A stretch of 64,000 nucleotides of DNA from an uncultured Methanomethylovorans sp. (GCF_963678545.1 NZ_OY782870.1:1054001-1118000), one strand, 5' to 3'; shown: positions 25,911 to 36,057, counted from the first letter of the stretch. The notes: a model not told the origin generated them from the letters alone. A program made the numbers and translations.

Positions 25911-27215
25911 TTACATCGCTGTAGCTTCTAAATTGGCGTAAGATATGGATAAGTTTTTATCCTTTTCCTGCGACAGAAAAATGTTAGTAGTGCATTCTTC
26001 TCCATTCATTACCACGTTAACAGGATTTTTATCCGCAGGCGCATTGACGTATATGTCTGTAACTCTTTCATCGGATAACAGATCTTCTAGAATGCCAAGT
26101 CCTGTTGTGTACTTTGCCAGCAGGTCAGAATACATATCCAGTTGAGAAGGCGCTAAAACCAGTTTTTTGATTGTACTCTCTTCATGGAGCAATTTTTTGC
26201 AAAGCCTTCTGAAATATTCTCTTGAAAGACCGGGGTCCGCAAAATTCATGTCTTCAGGCCTATGCTTGATCATTCGATTACGCACACTTTCAATGAGCAG
26301 AAGTTCTTCAGGCTGCATATTGTATTCTAGAGGGTTTACTACATACAGTTTTTCAGGTTTATCGGTAAACTCATAGATGGATATGGGTAATTTTCTCCCA
26401 TCGTTTCTTTGTACGTCATAGCATTCAAAAAAAATAGTGTTCACTGGTGGCTCAGTATAAATTCTGGAAGTTGAGAACAAAGGACGTACGTATGGTTGAA
26501 AGTTCTTTTCATAATCAAAAGTTCCATCTGGCTCGCACAGCAAAATATTCAGCAATGGCAGCATCCTTATTTTTATTTCATCTAATGTATCCTGAAAATT
26601 CTCCAGGCATTTGTCACACTCCGGATGAGCTACCCTTTCAGTTTCACATTTAAATTGTTCTATCGCTCTTTCCGTATCCTTATAAGCTTTAATCGGTGAC
26701 TCTTTTGCTGAATTGATAACTTGCTCAATTGCTTCTTCTCTGTTCTTTGTACAGGTATCTTTGGAATTATGTATGCAATTGTACGATACAGTTCTAATGT
26801 TATTATATGGTCGCAAGTAATCTTCTAAGTGGGCAAGAGAGTATATTTTTTGGAGTATGGCTCCATCATATTCCCTGTCATAGAGATTTGACAGCACTAG
26901 TCTTTCTGATAATGTTTCTTTAAGTAATATATGGTATATGTTTGATCTGCATACAGGATTATTGAGCGTAGAATCTCTTTTGCATTCCCCACATTCTATA
27001 ATTATTGTATTTGTATTCCTGTTTTTCTTAATTCTATATGTGCATTCTTTATTTTTTACTTCTTTTTTCTGGTGAGTTATAGAAGCAATTAGCTCGTTGA
27101 GATCTACCCGTGTCCTGTCGCTGTTAGGATCATCAGGTAATCTTGAATTATGTTGCACTTTATTAGTTGATCCAATTCCAATGTGTGTAAGTAAGAAATG
27201 TATTTCGTTTTTCAT
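25911..27215 (-). CDS. N-terminal half of the interrupted secretion ATPase
   Basis: The first 417 of 434 codons belong to the host ATPase; the last 17 (KDKNLSISYANLEATAM) are read from element DNA. The N-terminus carries cysteine pairs (CTYRI..., IIECGECKRD, NPVC) typical of euryarchaeal secretion ATPases. It is followed by the N-terminal domain ending VTDIYVNAPADKNPVNVV and NIFLSQE. Walker motifs are absent here and lie in the other half at 15976-17190. Expected to be inactive alone unless the two halves associate. Confidence 0.87.
   Translation of the reverse strand: MKNEIHFLLTHIGIGSTNKVQHNSRLPDDPNSDRTRVDLNELIASITHQKKEVKNKECTYRIKKNRNTNTIIIECGECKRDSTLNNPVCRSNIYHILLKETLSERLVLSNLYDREYDGAILQKIYSLAHLEDYLRPYNNIRTVSYNCIHNSKDTCTKNREEAIEQVINSAKESPIKAYKDTERAIEQFKCETERVAHPECDKCLENFQDTLDEIKIRMLPLLNILLCEPDGTFDYEKNFQPYVRPLFSTSRIYTEPPVNTIFFECYDVQRNDGRKLPISIYEFTDKPEKLYVVNPLEYNMQPEELLLIESVRNRMIKHRPEDMNFADPGLSREYFRRLCKKLLHEESTIKKLVLAPSQLDMYSDLLAKYTTGLGILEDLLSDERVTDIYVNAPADKNPVNVVMNGEECTTNIFLSQEKDKNLSISYANLEATAM
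25938..25952 (-). repeat. Right copy of the 15-bp inverted repeat
   Basis: GTAAGATATGGATAA, the reverse complement of 17215-17229, 12 nt inside the attR core. The symmetry of the two ends supports this as the element boundary. Confidence 0.75.
25965..25971. repeat. attR core of the integrated element
   Basis: Second copy of TTCCTGC. To its right, host sequence resumes with the N-terminal half of the ATPase gene, read on the minus strand. Confidence 0.8.
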
Positions 27216-27392
27216 ATTTCCACATCTTTTTTATTATTTTTATATTCATACTTTATGCGTAAATATATACAAAAACTTTTCTGTTAGTGTGGAACCAGTA
27301 GTTAGGTGATCAAGCATGTTTTCATGTAATGTATCATTAAATATCTATATAAAAGCAAGAGTATTTATTCTATAAATATTATATTATTAAGT

Positions 27393-28334
27393 ATGAAGCT
27401 CATTGTGATGATACCAGCCTACAATGAAGAAAAAACCATTCAAAAAGTGATCAAAGAGATACCCCGTAAAATAGAGGGAATAGATAAAGTAGAAGTTCTT
27501 GTAATAAACGACGGTTCTACAGATTCTACTATTAAAGTTGCATCAGAAGCGGGTGCAGACTATGTTATATCTCAAAAAGAAAATCGTGGATTGGCATTTG
27601 CTTTCCGTACAGGGCTTGAAGCATGTCTGGAAAGGGGAGCTGATATAATTGTCAATACCGATGCAGATTTCCAATATAACCAAAATCAAATACCTGATCT
27701 GATTGCTCCTATTCTTCAAGGCAAAGCTGATGTGGTATTAGGTTCCCGTTTTAGCGGGCACATAGAATACATGCCACCTCAGAAAAAAATAGGTAATATT
27801 CTGGCTACCCGTGTGACACGTATGGCTTCCGGTTATCCTGTGACAGATGCACAAACAGGCTTCAGAGCCTTCACAAGAGATGCTGCACTAAGAATGAACA
27901 TTCTGGCTGACTATACATATGTCCAGGAAACCATTATGCAGGCTGTTAATCATAACTTGACCTTGGTTGAGATCCCCATTGAGTTTAGGAAAAGAGAAGG
28001 TAATTCAAGACTTATGTCAGGAGTCTTACATTATGCTCAGCGTGCTACTGCTGTGATCTTACGCACATATCGTGATTATGAACCAATGAAGGTCTTTGCT
28101 TCCATAGGTTTTGTGTTCCTGGTTGTCGCAGCGTTATCAGGAGTAACGGTATTGGTTCAATATTTAACTACCGGCGTTGTAGTTCCAAATATCTCTTACG
28201 CAATACTTACAACAATGCTATGTTTAACTGGTTTACAGGTCCTTGTGTTTGGTCTGATAGCTGATATGCTGAAATATCAGAGAATACGAGAGGAAGAAAT
28301 ATTGTACCGCTTAAAGAAAATAGAGATGGAATAA
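27393..28334 (+). CDS. Polyprenyl-phosphate glycosyltransferase (GT2, DPM1-like)
   Basis: Transfers a sugar from a nucleotide donor to a polyprenyl phosphate at the cytoplasmic face. The GT2 domain covers residues 1-220: MIPAYNEEKTIQKV, VINDGSTDST, and NTDADFQYNQNQI as the metal/acceptor region. Two C-terminal membrane helices (about 235-295) anchor it. The TATA-like CTATAAATATT at 27370-27380 is so close to the ATG that the mRNA is probably leaderless. First gene of the rightward glycosylation run. Confidence 0.9.
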   Translation: MKLIVMIPAYNEEKTIQKVIKEIPRKIEGIDKVEVLVINDGSTDSTIKVASEAGADYVISQKENRGLAFAFRTGLEACLERGADIIVNTDADFQYNQNQIPDLIAPILQGKADVVLGSRFSGHIEYMPPQKKIGNILATRVTRMASGYPVTDAQTGFRAFTRDAALRMNILADYTYVQETIMQAVNHNLTLVEIPIEFRKREGNSRLMSGVLHYAQRATAVILRTYRDYEPMKVFASIGFVFLVVAALSGVTVLVQYLTTGVVVPNISYAILTTMLCLTGLQVLVFGLIADMLKYQRIREEEILYRLKKIEME

Positions 28335-28373
28335 TTGTGATTTAGTCAGATTCACTTATTGCAACGATCCAGT

Positions 28374-29612
28374 ATGAATATAATTGTAACAACATCATCT
28401 TTTCCAAGGGATAAAGATGACTATAAAGCCCGATGGATATTGGAATTGGGGCAAGAGTTTTTGAAAGAAGGCTTGATTCCATCTATTTTATGTCCGCATG
28501 TGGCAGGTTCCAAGGCTTACGAAGTAATAGATGGCATAGAAGTCTATCGATTCAGGTATGCACCAGAAAGATATGAATCCCTTGGGTATGGCAATTTTTT
28601 GCCACATGAAAAATGCAGTTCCCGTATTGGTGTTCTTATTCAGTACTGCTTCAATTCTATATTGATAGCCAGTATGCTATTTTTTATGTTCTTAAGCCTT
28701 AGTAGGCTCAGGAAGAGGAAGAACGCTGAACTTATTTTCTCTAATTGGGCTTTTCCTGCTGGTCTTGTCTCTGCAGTATATCGACAGATATCAGGTGTAC
28801 CTTCTGTTCTGAAAGTATATGGGACTGACCTGGTGTTTCTTAAAAGGTTCAAATTAGGGTCATTGGCTAAATATATCCTTAATAAGCATGATTCGGTAAT
28901 AGCTATCAGTGACTATACCAAAGATTATGCACTGAGTTTTGGTGCAGACCCTGACAAGATATCAGTATTCCCGGTTGGCAGCAACTATCCTATCATACAT
29001 TCTCCAGTATCGTTGGATAACTTTAAAAGAAAGTTGTGTCTATCAGGCAGACCTGTCATATTTACTGTGCACAGATTAATCCCACTAAAAGGCACATCTT
29101 TTTTGATAAAGGCAATGAGCAAAATAGTCTCCGTTCACCCCGATGTATTGCTAGTCATAGGAGGTGAGGGTCCAGAGCGCAACATGCTAGAATCTCTTAC
29201 CATTAGCAATCATCTTGAATATAATGTGCTATTTACAGGTCTGGTTCCAAATGAAGAGCTTCCTCTCTTTTATGAAGCATGCGATGTATATGTAATACCT
29301 TCTATTACCGATAAGTGGGGAAATGCAGAAGGTTTGGGTATGCCTGCTCTAGAGGCAATGAGCTATGGGAAACCGGTTGTAGGATTTGATTCAGGTGGTC
29401 CAGGTCTGACTATTACTGATGGATTGAATGGATTCAAAGTTCCTGAAAAGGACTGGGAAGCCATGGCAGATAAGATTATTCTTTTGCTCTCTGATCCAGT
29501 TTTAAGAAATAAGATCGGTGTTACTGGAAAGTCAATATTCAATGATGAGTACCGCTGGAACAAAGTTGGACAACGTTATGCGGAGGTGCTTAATAATGCA
29601 GTTAAAGGATAA
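28374..29612 (+). CDS. Glycosyltransferase family 4
   Basis: A retaining GT-B glycosyltransferase of 412 residues. The C-terminal domain has the EX7E motif in EGLGMPALEAMSYGKPVVGF. HRLIPLKGTSFLIKAM and VIGGEGPER are the nucleotide-sugar binding stretches. The N-terminus is typical of GT4 (TSSFPRDKDDYKARW). The ATG at 28374 is preferred over an upstream TTG. It is followed without a gap by a membrane glycosyltransferase. Confidence 0.88.
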   Translation: MNIIVTTSSFPRDKDDYKARWILELGQEFLKEGLIPSILCPHVAGSKAYEVIDGIEVYRFRYAPERYESLGYGNFLPHEKCSSRIGVLIQYCFNSILIASMLFFMFLSLSRLRKRKNAELIFSNWAFPAGLVSAVYRQISGVPSVLKVYGTDLVFLKRFKLGSLAKYILNKHDSVIAISDYTKDYALSFGADPDKISVFPVGSNYPIIHSPVSLDNFKRKLCLSGRPVIFTVHRLIPLKGTSFLIKAMSKIVSVHPDVLLVIGGEGPERNMLESLTISNHLEYNVLFTGLVPNEELPLFYEACDVYVIPSITDKWGNAEGLGMPALEAMSYGKPVVGFDSGGPGLTITDGLNGFKVPEKDWEAMADKIILLLSDPVLRNKIGVTGKSIFNDEYRWNKVGQRYAEVLNNAVKG

Positions 29613-31533
29613 TATTGTCATTCCAAGATTTGAATATCAGTTCATTATCTTTTCACTATGGTTTGTATGCATTTCATGGGCTGCCAATTTAATGGCAATG
29701 TTCTCTCTTTTCTACGAGCACATACTTCTTCCAGCATTACTGTTGATCACAGCAGTTGTTGTACTTTTTTTTCACAGGAAGCATTCTGCATCTAGTGGTA
29801 CATCAAAACAGAACGCGCTAGTTTTAATATTTGTCATACTGTTTTCCATTTTTACTTCTCTCTATTTCCATGATACTCTATACGGTGGGAGAGATCCAGG
29901 TATCTATTCAACTAATGCCATTTATCTTTCCGAGCATCACACAATGCTGCTCGAGTCTTCTATAAATTACCTTATACCGAGTTTTCTGTCTCCGAACAAT
30001 TACATTAAGATGAGTGATGGTAGACTCCTTTCTCAGTTCCATTTTGGGTACATTTCATGGGTGGCCATTTACTACAGCCTTTTTGGCCTAGCTGGTATAA
30101 AATTTAGTAATCTTCTCCCTCTATTTGTTGGACTGATAAGTATCTATCTAATTGGAAAAGAACTAAGGAATTCGTATGTGGGTTTAGGTGCAGTTTTTAC
30201 TTTTTCCGTTACCTATCCCTTAATATGGTTTTCACGGCAGACTGTAACTGAAATATTCTTCATGGCATTCTTCTGGTTTGGGGTGTTGTGTTGCCTATAC
30301 ATTCAGCAAAGAAGACATAATCTATATTACATTTCATCGTTGCTCGCTTTTGGGATGCTGCCATTTATACGTATAGAGGGTTTGATCCTTTTCGGATTCT
30401 ATTTTTTGTTTTTACTATACGATTTTTCATCTAAGGGTATGTGGACACCAAACCAAAGGACAATGAACAATAAAGGTCTAGATTATTTTTCAGTTACCGA
30501 AAATCACGACAGGTTCCATTTCCTGAAAAACAAATTCCCTGTAATGCTATGGTTTGTATTCATACTGATTTCAGTATTACTACTTTATTATTACTTTTTT
30601 ATGCAAACAAGGTACCTTGGGGTCATCGATGCAGTCTTTAACCACTTTACAGGTGGCATGACCTCATCTGCTGCGGAAACAGTTCCATTGGACAAAACAG
30701 CTATTAGATACCATTTCCCTGAGTTTGTGTACATGGCATTGTCTGAGTATAATCTTCAGTTACCATTGATTTCCATTTTCCTGGTTTTCATTGCTTCTGT
30801 ACTTCGCACGGATACTAATTACAAAAAGCAGCTTCTTGTAATTTTCTTTATGCTTCCTGGTTTTCTTTATCTGCTCTCTCCTTTCATTACTTTGGACCAG
30901 CCCTGGTTTTTGAGGAGATATGTAGCTACTACTATACCAGGAGCTTTTTTACTCATGTCCCTTCTAATACATGATCTTTCTAAGCAGAAAACGGTGTATA
31001 TAGGCCTTATGTCTTTGATCATGATACTAAACATTTATACAGCTTATCCAATCTTATTTTTTTCTGAGAATCAAGGAATGATAACAAGTATAGGAAATAT
31101 TTCTGATCATGTTAATTCGAATGATCTGATACTTGTGGATCGATATGCAGCCGGTTCGTATAAACTAGCAGACCCGTTTTTTTTCGTGTACTCAAAGCCA
31201 GCCCTTTGGTGGGATGCTAATTCTCTTGGAAAGCTCAAAAACAGTCTTAATGCTTCCAGTTTTGATACGGTATATATACTGACAAATGAAGCAACTCCTC
31301 TTGAAAAATACTTCAATCCTGTAGAGTTAGAACTTGTTTACAGTCAACCTGTTACTTTGGAACAGCTTGAGATCACAGTGGATTTGAATCATTATCCTAA
31401 CAGAAAAGCAGATGTTTATGATATGGATTATTCCATAGCTCGCCAGCTTATGAAAAGACCAACAAATATTGTAACTAGGAACTTCAATTTGAAATTGTAT
31501 AAGGTTACAGACAGTTCGAATATGTTTATGTGA
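29596..31533 (+). CDS. Polytopic GT39/PMT-like glycosyltransferase
   Basis: A 645-residue protein with about twelve hydrophobic segments. The first extracytoplasmic loop contains YGGRDPGIYSTNAIYLSEHH, an acidic motif of the GT-C type that uses polyprenyl-phosphate sugars. A soluble C-terminal tail (about 520-645) faces outwards. GGAGGTGCT at 29582-29590 places the start at ATG 29596, overlapping the previous gene by 17 nt. Likely adds a sugar outside the membrane. Confidence 0.82.
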   Translation: MQLKDNIVIPRFEYQFIIFSLWFVCISWAANLMAMFSLFYEHILLPALLLITAVVVLFFHRKHSASSGTSKQNALVLIFVILFSIFTSLYFHDTLYGGRDPGIYSTNAIYLSEHHTMLLESSINYLIPSFLSPNNYIKMSDGRLLSQFHFGYISWVAIYYSLFGLAGIKFSNLLPLFVGLISIYLIGKELRNSYVGLGAVFTFSVTYPLIWFSRQTVTEIFFMAFFWFGVLCCLYIQQRRHNLYYISSLLAFGMLPFIRIEGLILFGFYFLFLLYDFSSKGMWTPNQRTMNNKGLDYFSVTENHDRFHFLKNKFPVMLWFVFILISVLLLYYYFFMQTRYLGVIDAVFNHFTGGMTSSAAETVPLDKTAIRYHFPEFVYMALSEYNLQLPLISIFLVFIASVLRTDTNYKKQLLVIFFMLPGFLYLLSPFITLDQPWFLRRYVATTIPGAFLLMSLLIHDLSKQKTVYIGLMSLIMILNIYTAYPILFFSENQGMITSIGNISDHVNSNDLILVDRYAAGSYKLADPFFFVYSKPALWWDANSLGKLKNSLNASSFDTVYILTNEATPLEKYFNPVELELVYSQPVTLEQLEITVDLNHYPNRKADVYDMDYSIARQLMKRPTNIVTRNFNLKLYKVTDSSNMFM

Positions 31534-31551
31534 TATTTTAAGGTGATTTAT

Positions 31552-32658
31552 ATGACTATAGGTATGATCAATACTGCCCAACCTTATACAGGTATTGGAA
31601 ATTATTCATTTTCTCTTTTTGAAGCTCTCAAAGGCTTAGTAGATATCGATCATGTGTTCTTTGACAGCAAGCAGTTTACTGTAAGTGAACTTACCACATC
31701 AAAACAGATTGCAAGTACAAGAAGGATACCTATTGTAGATAATAATCCTTTTTTTTATTACCGGATGCAAGGTCATATTCCAAAATATGATCTGTATCTC
31801 CTTACCAACCAGAATATCTCTTTTTTCAATGTAGCACCTAAAGTAATCACCTGTCATGATATCATACATGAAATGTATCCTGCAAGTAAAATGCATCAGA
31901 TGGCAGGTAAAATGATGTATAAGGGTCTAAAGAACGCGGAGCATATAATTACTGATTCTGATGCCACTGCAAGTGATCTGCAATGTAAATATGGGATATC
32001 CAAAGAAAAAATGACCACAGTATATCTTGGGATAGATCATGAAATGTTCAGACCTGTTGAGGAAGTTTCTTCAATATGGTCAAAGTACAATCTTGAAAAA
32101 GATAAGGAATATATTCTTCACATTAGTTCTGAGCAGCCAAGGAAAAACGTTGAGGGTATCATTAAAGCATTCTACAGATTGAAAAAAGAATCTGGAAGAA
32201 AGGATCTCGTTCTATTAAAGGCAGGAGAACCCCAATACCCACAGGACAGGAAAAACATCATGTCGTTGATAACCTCCCTTGGTCTTGAAAATGATATATA
32301 TTTCCTTGGAAGGGTTTCCAATGAAGATCTTATCAGATTATATTGCATTGCGAAGATGTTCGTTTTCCCATCATTTTACGAGGGCTTCGGACTTCCGGTC
32401 ATAGAGGCCATGGCATGTGGATGCCCGGTAATCACATCCAGTGTATCATCATTACCAGAAATTGCTGGCAATGCCTGTATTATCGTGGATCCAGAAGATT
32501 ACCAGGAAATGAGTTCCTCTATGCTTGAATTGTTCCAGGATGATGATTTGAGATCTTCCCTTACTAGCAAGGGAATTAATAGGGCTGCTCAGTTCTCATG
32601 GGAAAAATGCGCTAATGAAACTGCAAAAGTATGCGCGCGTGTTCTTGAAGGGATTTGA
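31552..32658 (+). CDS. Glycosyltransferase family 4
   Basis: GT-B enzyme of 368 residues. It has the N-terminal glycine turn YTGIGNYSFS, ISSEQPRKNVEGIIKAFYRL and the EX7E motif in SFYEGFGLPVIEAMACGCPV. AAGGTGAT at 31540-31547 selects ATG 31552 over GTG 31543. It ends three bases before the convergent large secreted protein gene. Confidence 0.9.
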   Translation: MTIGMINTAQPYTGIGNYSFSLFEALKGLVDIDHVFFDSKQFTVSELTTSKQIASTRRIPIVDNNPFFYYRMQGHIPKYDLYLLTNQNISFFNVAPKVITCHDIIHEMYPASKMHQMAGKMMYKGLKNAEHIITDSDATASDLQCKYGISKEKMTTVYLGIDHEMFRPVEEVSSIWSKYNLEKDKEYILHISSEQPRKNVEGIIKAFYRLKKESGRKDLVLLKAGEPQYPQDRKNIMSLITSLGLENDIYFLGRVSNEDLIRLYCIAKMFVFPSFYEGFGLPVIEAMACGCPVITSSVSSLPEIAGNACIIVDPEDYQEMSSSMLELFQDDDLRSSLTSKGINRAAQFSWEKCANETAKVCARVLEGI

Positions 32659-32660
32659 TA

Positions 32661-35600
32661 TTAAAGCCCTTCTTTTTTCCTTAATTTTCTTCCAACTATA
32701 TCGATAAATCCTGTAATTATCGCACAGATCAGTATTATCGTAGTATCCATGTGTGAGCTTACTGAACCATGTTGTATTTCTTCTGCTATTTGAAGTATCA
32801 TAGAACTTGCAATTAATACCAGACATAGACGACGATTAAATTCCATTATTTTCCGGTACTTTTCGTTCTTTCGTTTCTCTTCTGTTCTATTTGCAGAAGA
32901 AGTATTTCTATTTGCATATGTCAGAAGGATTGCTACGCATACAATGGACATAAATAGGGCAATGTATACAGGTATAGAACTACTTCTTGCTTTTGAAGAT
33001 AAGATTTCTACGCTTCCATTATCTAAATCCTTATTTCCACTGATATCATCGGCTATCGATCTGAGCATGTAGGATATGTCTTCAGGCTCTATGTTGTATC
33101 TTTCTGAGTTATTGGGAAGAGCCAGAATACAAAATATACCTGTATCTCTGAGGCTCACACTAAAATTGATTTTTCCATTTTTGTCTCCGATATTATTAGT
33201 AGATATATATGCCCATCCACCATTTTTGAACTGGGCCACATAAACATTTTCAGGCTCCAGTCCTCTGTATTCGAGCCACTGTTTTTCCACAAAGAATTCT
33301 GTGTATATGGTACCGGGATTAGTTGGATAGAGGCTTAGATCATATATATCGTAGATTTCTCCTCTTATTCCTTTATCTCCACTAGGCAGCCTTTTCAGTT
33401 CCTTAAGTAAAAAGGAGAAGTCAGTTGTTTCTGTGTTATAATATATATTAAAGCTGCTGAGGTTATTACTATCTATGGTAACTGGTATCTCTTTCACAGG
33501 CTCTTTAAATGAGAAGTCGCTTCCATACTGTACTTTTATGTTCAAAGTGTTCTCTTTAGTTGAGATATTCTTTTTGCTGACCAGTATTTTATTGTTCTCT
33601 ACAGGTTCCAGTGTAAGGTAACCTCCCAGGATAGCTACAGGTTCGCCTTCTTCAAGTCGGATATCACTGTTCTCTTCAAGTGTTATTTTTATATCTTGAA
33701 GCTTATCACCATTGATATCAGTTATTTCTGTTGTAGAGCCATCTTTGAATGTATCGTGGTCCTTTAATACAATGGCATGTCCACTGATTTTATTTATCCT
33801 GAGCTGGACGCCGGGATTACCATCATCTTTTATGATTTTTCCGCATTCGATGCTCAGTAATGGTATTTCATTATCGTTTATGACTTCTTTATAAATAGTT
33901 GTGTAATTTTCTTCTATCTCCAAATTTGAGAGTACATCTCTTTCTCTATAAATGGAGCAGCTGATCTTATGCATATCCATGTCTATTGAATGCATTTGTA
34001 AGTACATTCCATCTCCAAGTTCAACCTTGCTGCTTGAATTGACCAATATTTCCATGTCAGCTATCGTTCTTTTGGAGAGGACAGCGGATGAATTATCGAT
34101 GTCCAGTATACAGTAGGGTTCGCCAAGATATGCAATTGTTCTGTTTAGTGGACTTTCAATACTATTATCCTTATATTGCAGAGTCCCGTATACCATCTCA
34201 TCTTTACTCAGTATATTGTCATCTTCCGGAACAATATTCAGGAATTCCCAGTTTCCCTTTCCTGAATTGCCGGAGTAAAATAGACCCGGTGATGTCCATG
34301 TATTTAATTCATTATCATAATTTGAAGGATCAAAATAAGTATAATCTGTAGTATTCCTATACGGATAAAATGCAATTTGCTCTTTTTGCCGTGGAACTAT
34401 TATATAATCTACTTTTTGTTCTTGTTTTTTGCTAATTGTATCATACAAGGAAACTACAGTAGCCTGATCTTTGCTGAAGAAAGCTTCTTCGCTGAAAGCG
34501 AAATATGCATCCGATTCAACTTTGACATCTCCTTTTGGTATTTTTATGCGATATGATGAAATAGATGGTGGTAGTTTGATATTTATCCATTTGTTCTTCG
34601 TATCCAGTTTTGTATGGTATGTATGATTGTTTCCTTCGATGGTGATATTCTGTAATCCTTCATCATGCAAGGTCATGAATTTTAATGAGAATCTTTTGTT
34701 AGAGCCCACATAAAGGTCTCCGGGAGATAGGACGAATATCTTGCCATCAAAAACCAGTTTATCTTGATCACTGTGTAATTCATCTATTACAATATCATCA
34801 TCATTTGATTTGAGTTCTATATGATATATGCCATTCTGCAGTCTCGTTACTTCTAAGGTTTCTGTCTGAATATTTCCTACTGTTCTGGTTGCTGAAGTTT
34901 GACCATCGTCATGTATGGTCATATTTCCAACAATTTCCCCTTTAGATGAATAAACAGTAACATTTAGTTCATCTGCACCTTTGTACCAGTTTAAATCATG
35001 TTTTGAAATAGAAAGGCTAAGTGTCTCGTTGTTAACATATGTGTATATTTCATGTTCTCCCCGTAACTGCATCGAGATATTTGTCTCCTTGGCAGTGTCA
35101 GTTAGAATAGTTCCCATACCATTGAATTTTATGTAAGGTGCTACGGAGAAAATAGAGTCTGAGGATGGTTTTCCCATTTCCGCTTTAAAGTCTTTTATAT
35201 CACTATGTCTATATGAATATATTTCATATTCTTCACTGAAAGCCAGTGGTGTAGACTTGTCGAACTTATCCAGCAATTGGTTGTACTTAATTTCACTTTT
35301 AAGGCAGATATAGCCATCAAGAAGCGAAGTATCTTCAGAAGGCGTTATAGTAAATGTATTCCCGGACTTGAGGCGAATTACAATGTCTTCATCCCCATCC
35401 CAATCGATATCTTCAAAACTTATAGTATAGTTTCCAAAAATATCCTGCCCGTTCTTTAAAACATCTACTTTTTTTATAGATATCTCAGTCAAAGAAGCCA
35501 TATCTTTTTCATGTAAGGAATCTCCAGAAGTAACGGAAAAAACTACAACTTTTTTTCCTTCATATAGCTTAGAATAATTGTATCTTCCATTTTCCTTTAA

Positions 35601-36050
35601 ACAAAAGGAATCAAGAGTCATTTTGTTATGTGTAAGTATGAATGTGGAGTCCCCATTATCTAATGTTTTTGTACATTCCAGAGTATATTCTTCAGGCAGA
35701 TCTATCTTTCCACCTTGGTAGACATTCATATTCAGGCCTTTCCACAATTCTGAGGACAAAACCGCAGTATCATTAATTACATCTATTGTGTATGCCTTTC
35801 CCAGATAGTCTGTTCTGTTTTCTTCCTGAGTTGCAGCATAATAAAAATGATCAGAATCTATAGTAGTACCATTTGATAGGTCTATTGACAGTATTTCTTT
35901 GTCCGACAATAAAGAAGGTGCATCTGCACCTGTTATTGTGTAGCTTTTCCCATCATATTTTACATAAGAAAGTGGTCCAGTGACCTCAGAAGCGGCAACT
36001 GGGGCAATTATTACAGTCAGTAAAATAAGGCACAAGATTTTTTTATACAC
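32661..36050 (-). CDS. Very large secreted/membrane-anchored protein of unknown function
   Basis: A 1129-residue protein with a signal peptide (about 1-20), an extracellular part rich in beta strands and N-x-S/T sites, and three C-terminal membrane helices (about 1026-1045, 1075-1092 and 1103-1120). A domain at about 310-520 (QLRGEHEIYTYVNNETLSLS, HDLNWYKGADEL, FMTLHDEGLQNITIEGN) is shared with the next gene. The segment LELEGEPVAILGGYLTL-like repeats of the N-terminal module (SYTITGADAPSLL) recurs, so the protein is modular. It is a candidate surface-layer or S-layer-associated protein; no enzyme motif is seen. Confidence 0.6.
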   Translation of the reverse strand: MYKKILCLILLTVIIAPVAASEVTGPLSYVKYDGKSYTITGADAPSLLSDKEILSIDLSNGTTIDSDHFYYAATQEENRTDYLGKAYTIDVINDTAVLSSELWKGLNMNVYQGGKIDLPEEYTLECTKTLDNGDSTFILTHNKMTLDSFCLKENGRYNYSKLYEGKKVVVFSVTSGDSLHEKDMASLTEISIKKVDVLKNGQDIFGNYTISFEDIDWDGDEDIVIRLKSGNTFTITPSEDTSLLDGYICLKSEIKYNQLLDKFDKSTPLAFSEEYEIYSYRHSDIKDFKAEMGKPSSDSIFSVAPYIKFNGMGTILTDTAKETNISMQLRGEHEIYTYVNNETLSLSISKHDLNWYKGADELNVTVYSSKGEIVGNMTIHDDGQTSATRTVGNIQTETLEVTRLQNGIYHIELKSNDDDIVIDELHSDQDKLVFDGKIFVLSPGDLYVGSNKRFSLKFMTLHDEGLQNITIEGNNHTYHTKLDTKNKWINIKLPPSISSYRIKIPKGDVKVESDAYFAFSEEAFFSKDQATVVSLYDTISKKQEQKVDYIIVPRQKEQIAFYPYRNTTDYTYFDPSNYDNELNTWTSPGLFYSGNSGKGNWEFLNIVPEDDNILSKDEMVYGTLQYKDNSIESPLNRTIAYLGEPYCILDIDNSSAVLSKRTIADMEILVNSSSKVELGDGMYLQMHSIDMDMHKISCSIYRERDVLSNLEIEENYTTIYKEVINDNEIPLLSIECGKIIKDDGNPGVQLRINKISGHAIVLKDHDTFKDGSTTEITDINGDKLQDIKITLEENSDIRLEEGEPVAILGGYLTLEPVENNKILVSKKNISTKENTLNIKVQYGSDFSFKEPVKEIPVTIDSNNLSSFNIYYNTETTDFSFLLKELKRLPSGDKGIRGEIYDIYDLSLYPTNPGTIYTEFFVEKQWLEYRGLEPENVYVAQFKNGGWAYISTNNIGDKNGKINFSVSLRDTGIFCILALPNNSERYNIEPEDISYMLRSIADDISGNKDLDNGSVEILSSKARSSSIPVYIALFMSIVCVAILLTYANRNTSSANRTEEKRKNEKYRKIMEFNRRLCLVLIASSMILQIAEEIQHGSVSSHMDTTIILICAIITGFIDIVGRKLRKKEGL

Positions 36051-36057
36051 GCGATCA

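Larger units (their letters stand above)
17194..25971. mobile_element. Integrated plasmid/virus-like element of about 8.77 kb
   Basis: Bounded by direct repeats of the core TTCCTGC at 17194-17200 and 25965-25971. A 15-bp perfect inverted repeat lies just inside each end. It carries a tyrosine integrase at the left end, a winged-helix regulator, a run of small genes, a primase-helicase, a Zot/HerA-like ATPase, a HEPN-domain protein and two AbrB-type proteins. Removing 17194-25964 restores the host ATPase frame exactly. No capsid, relaxase or portal gene is recognisable, so whether it is a plasmid, a virus or a satellite remains open. Confidence 0.9.

Noticed and set aside
17194..25971. Integration of the element into a tRNA gene, the usual target of archaeal integrases
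   Set aside because: No tRNA lies at either end; the core TTCCTGC falls in the coding sequence of the secretion ATPase and restores its frame when joined.
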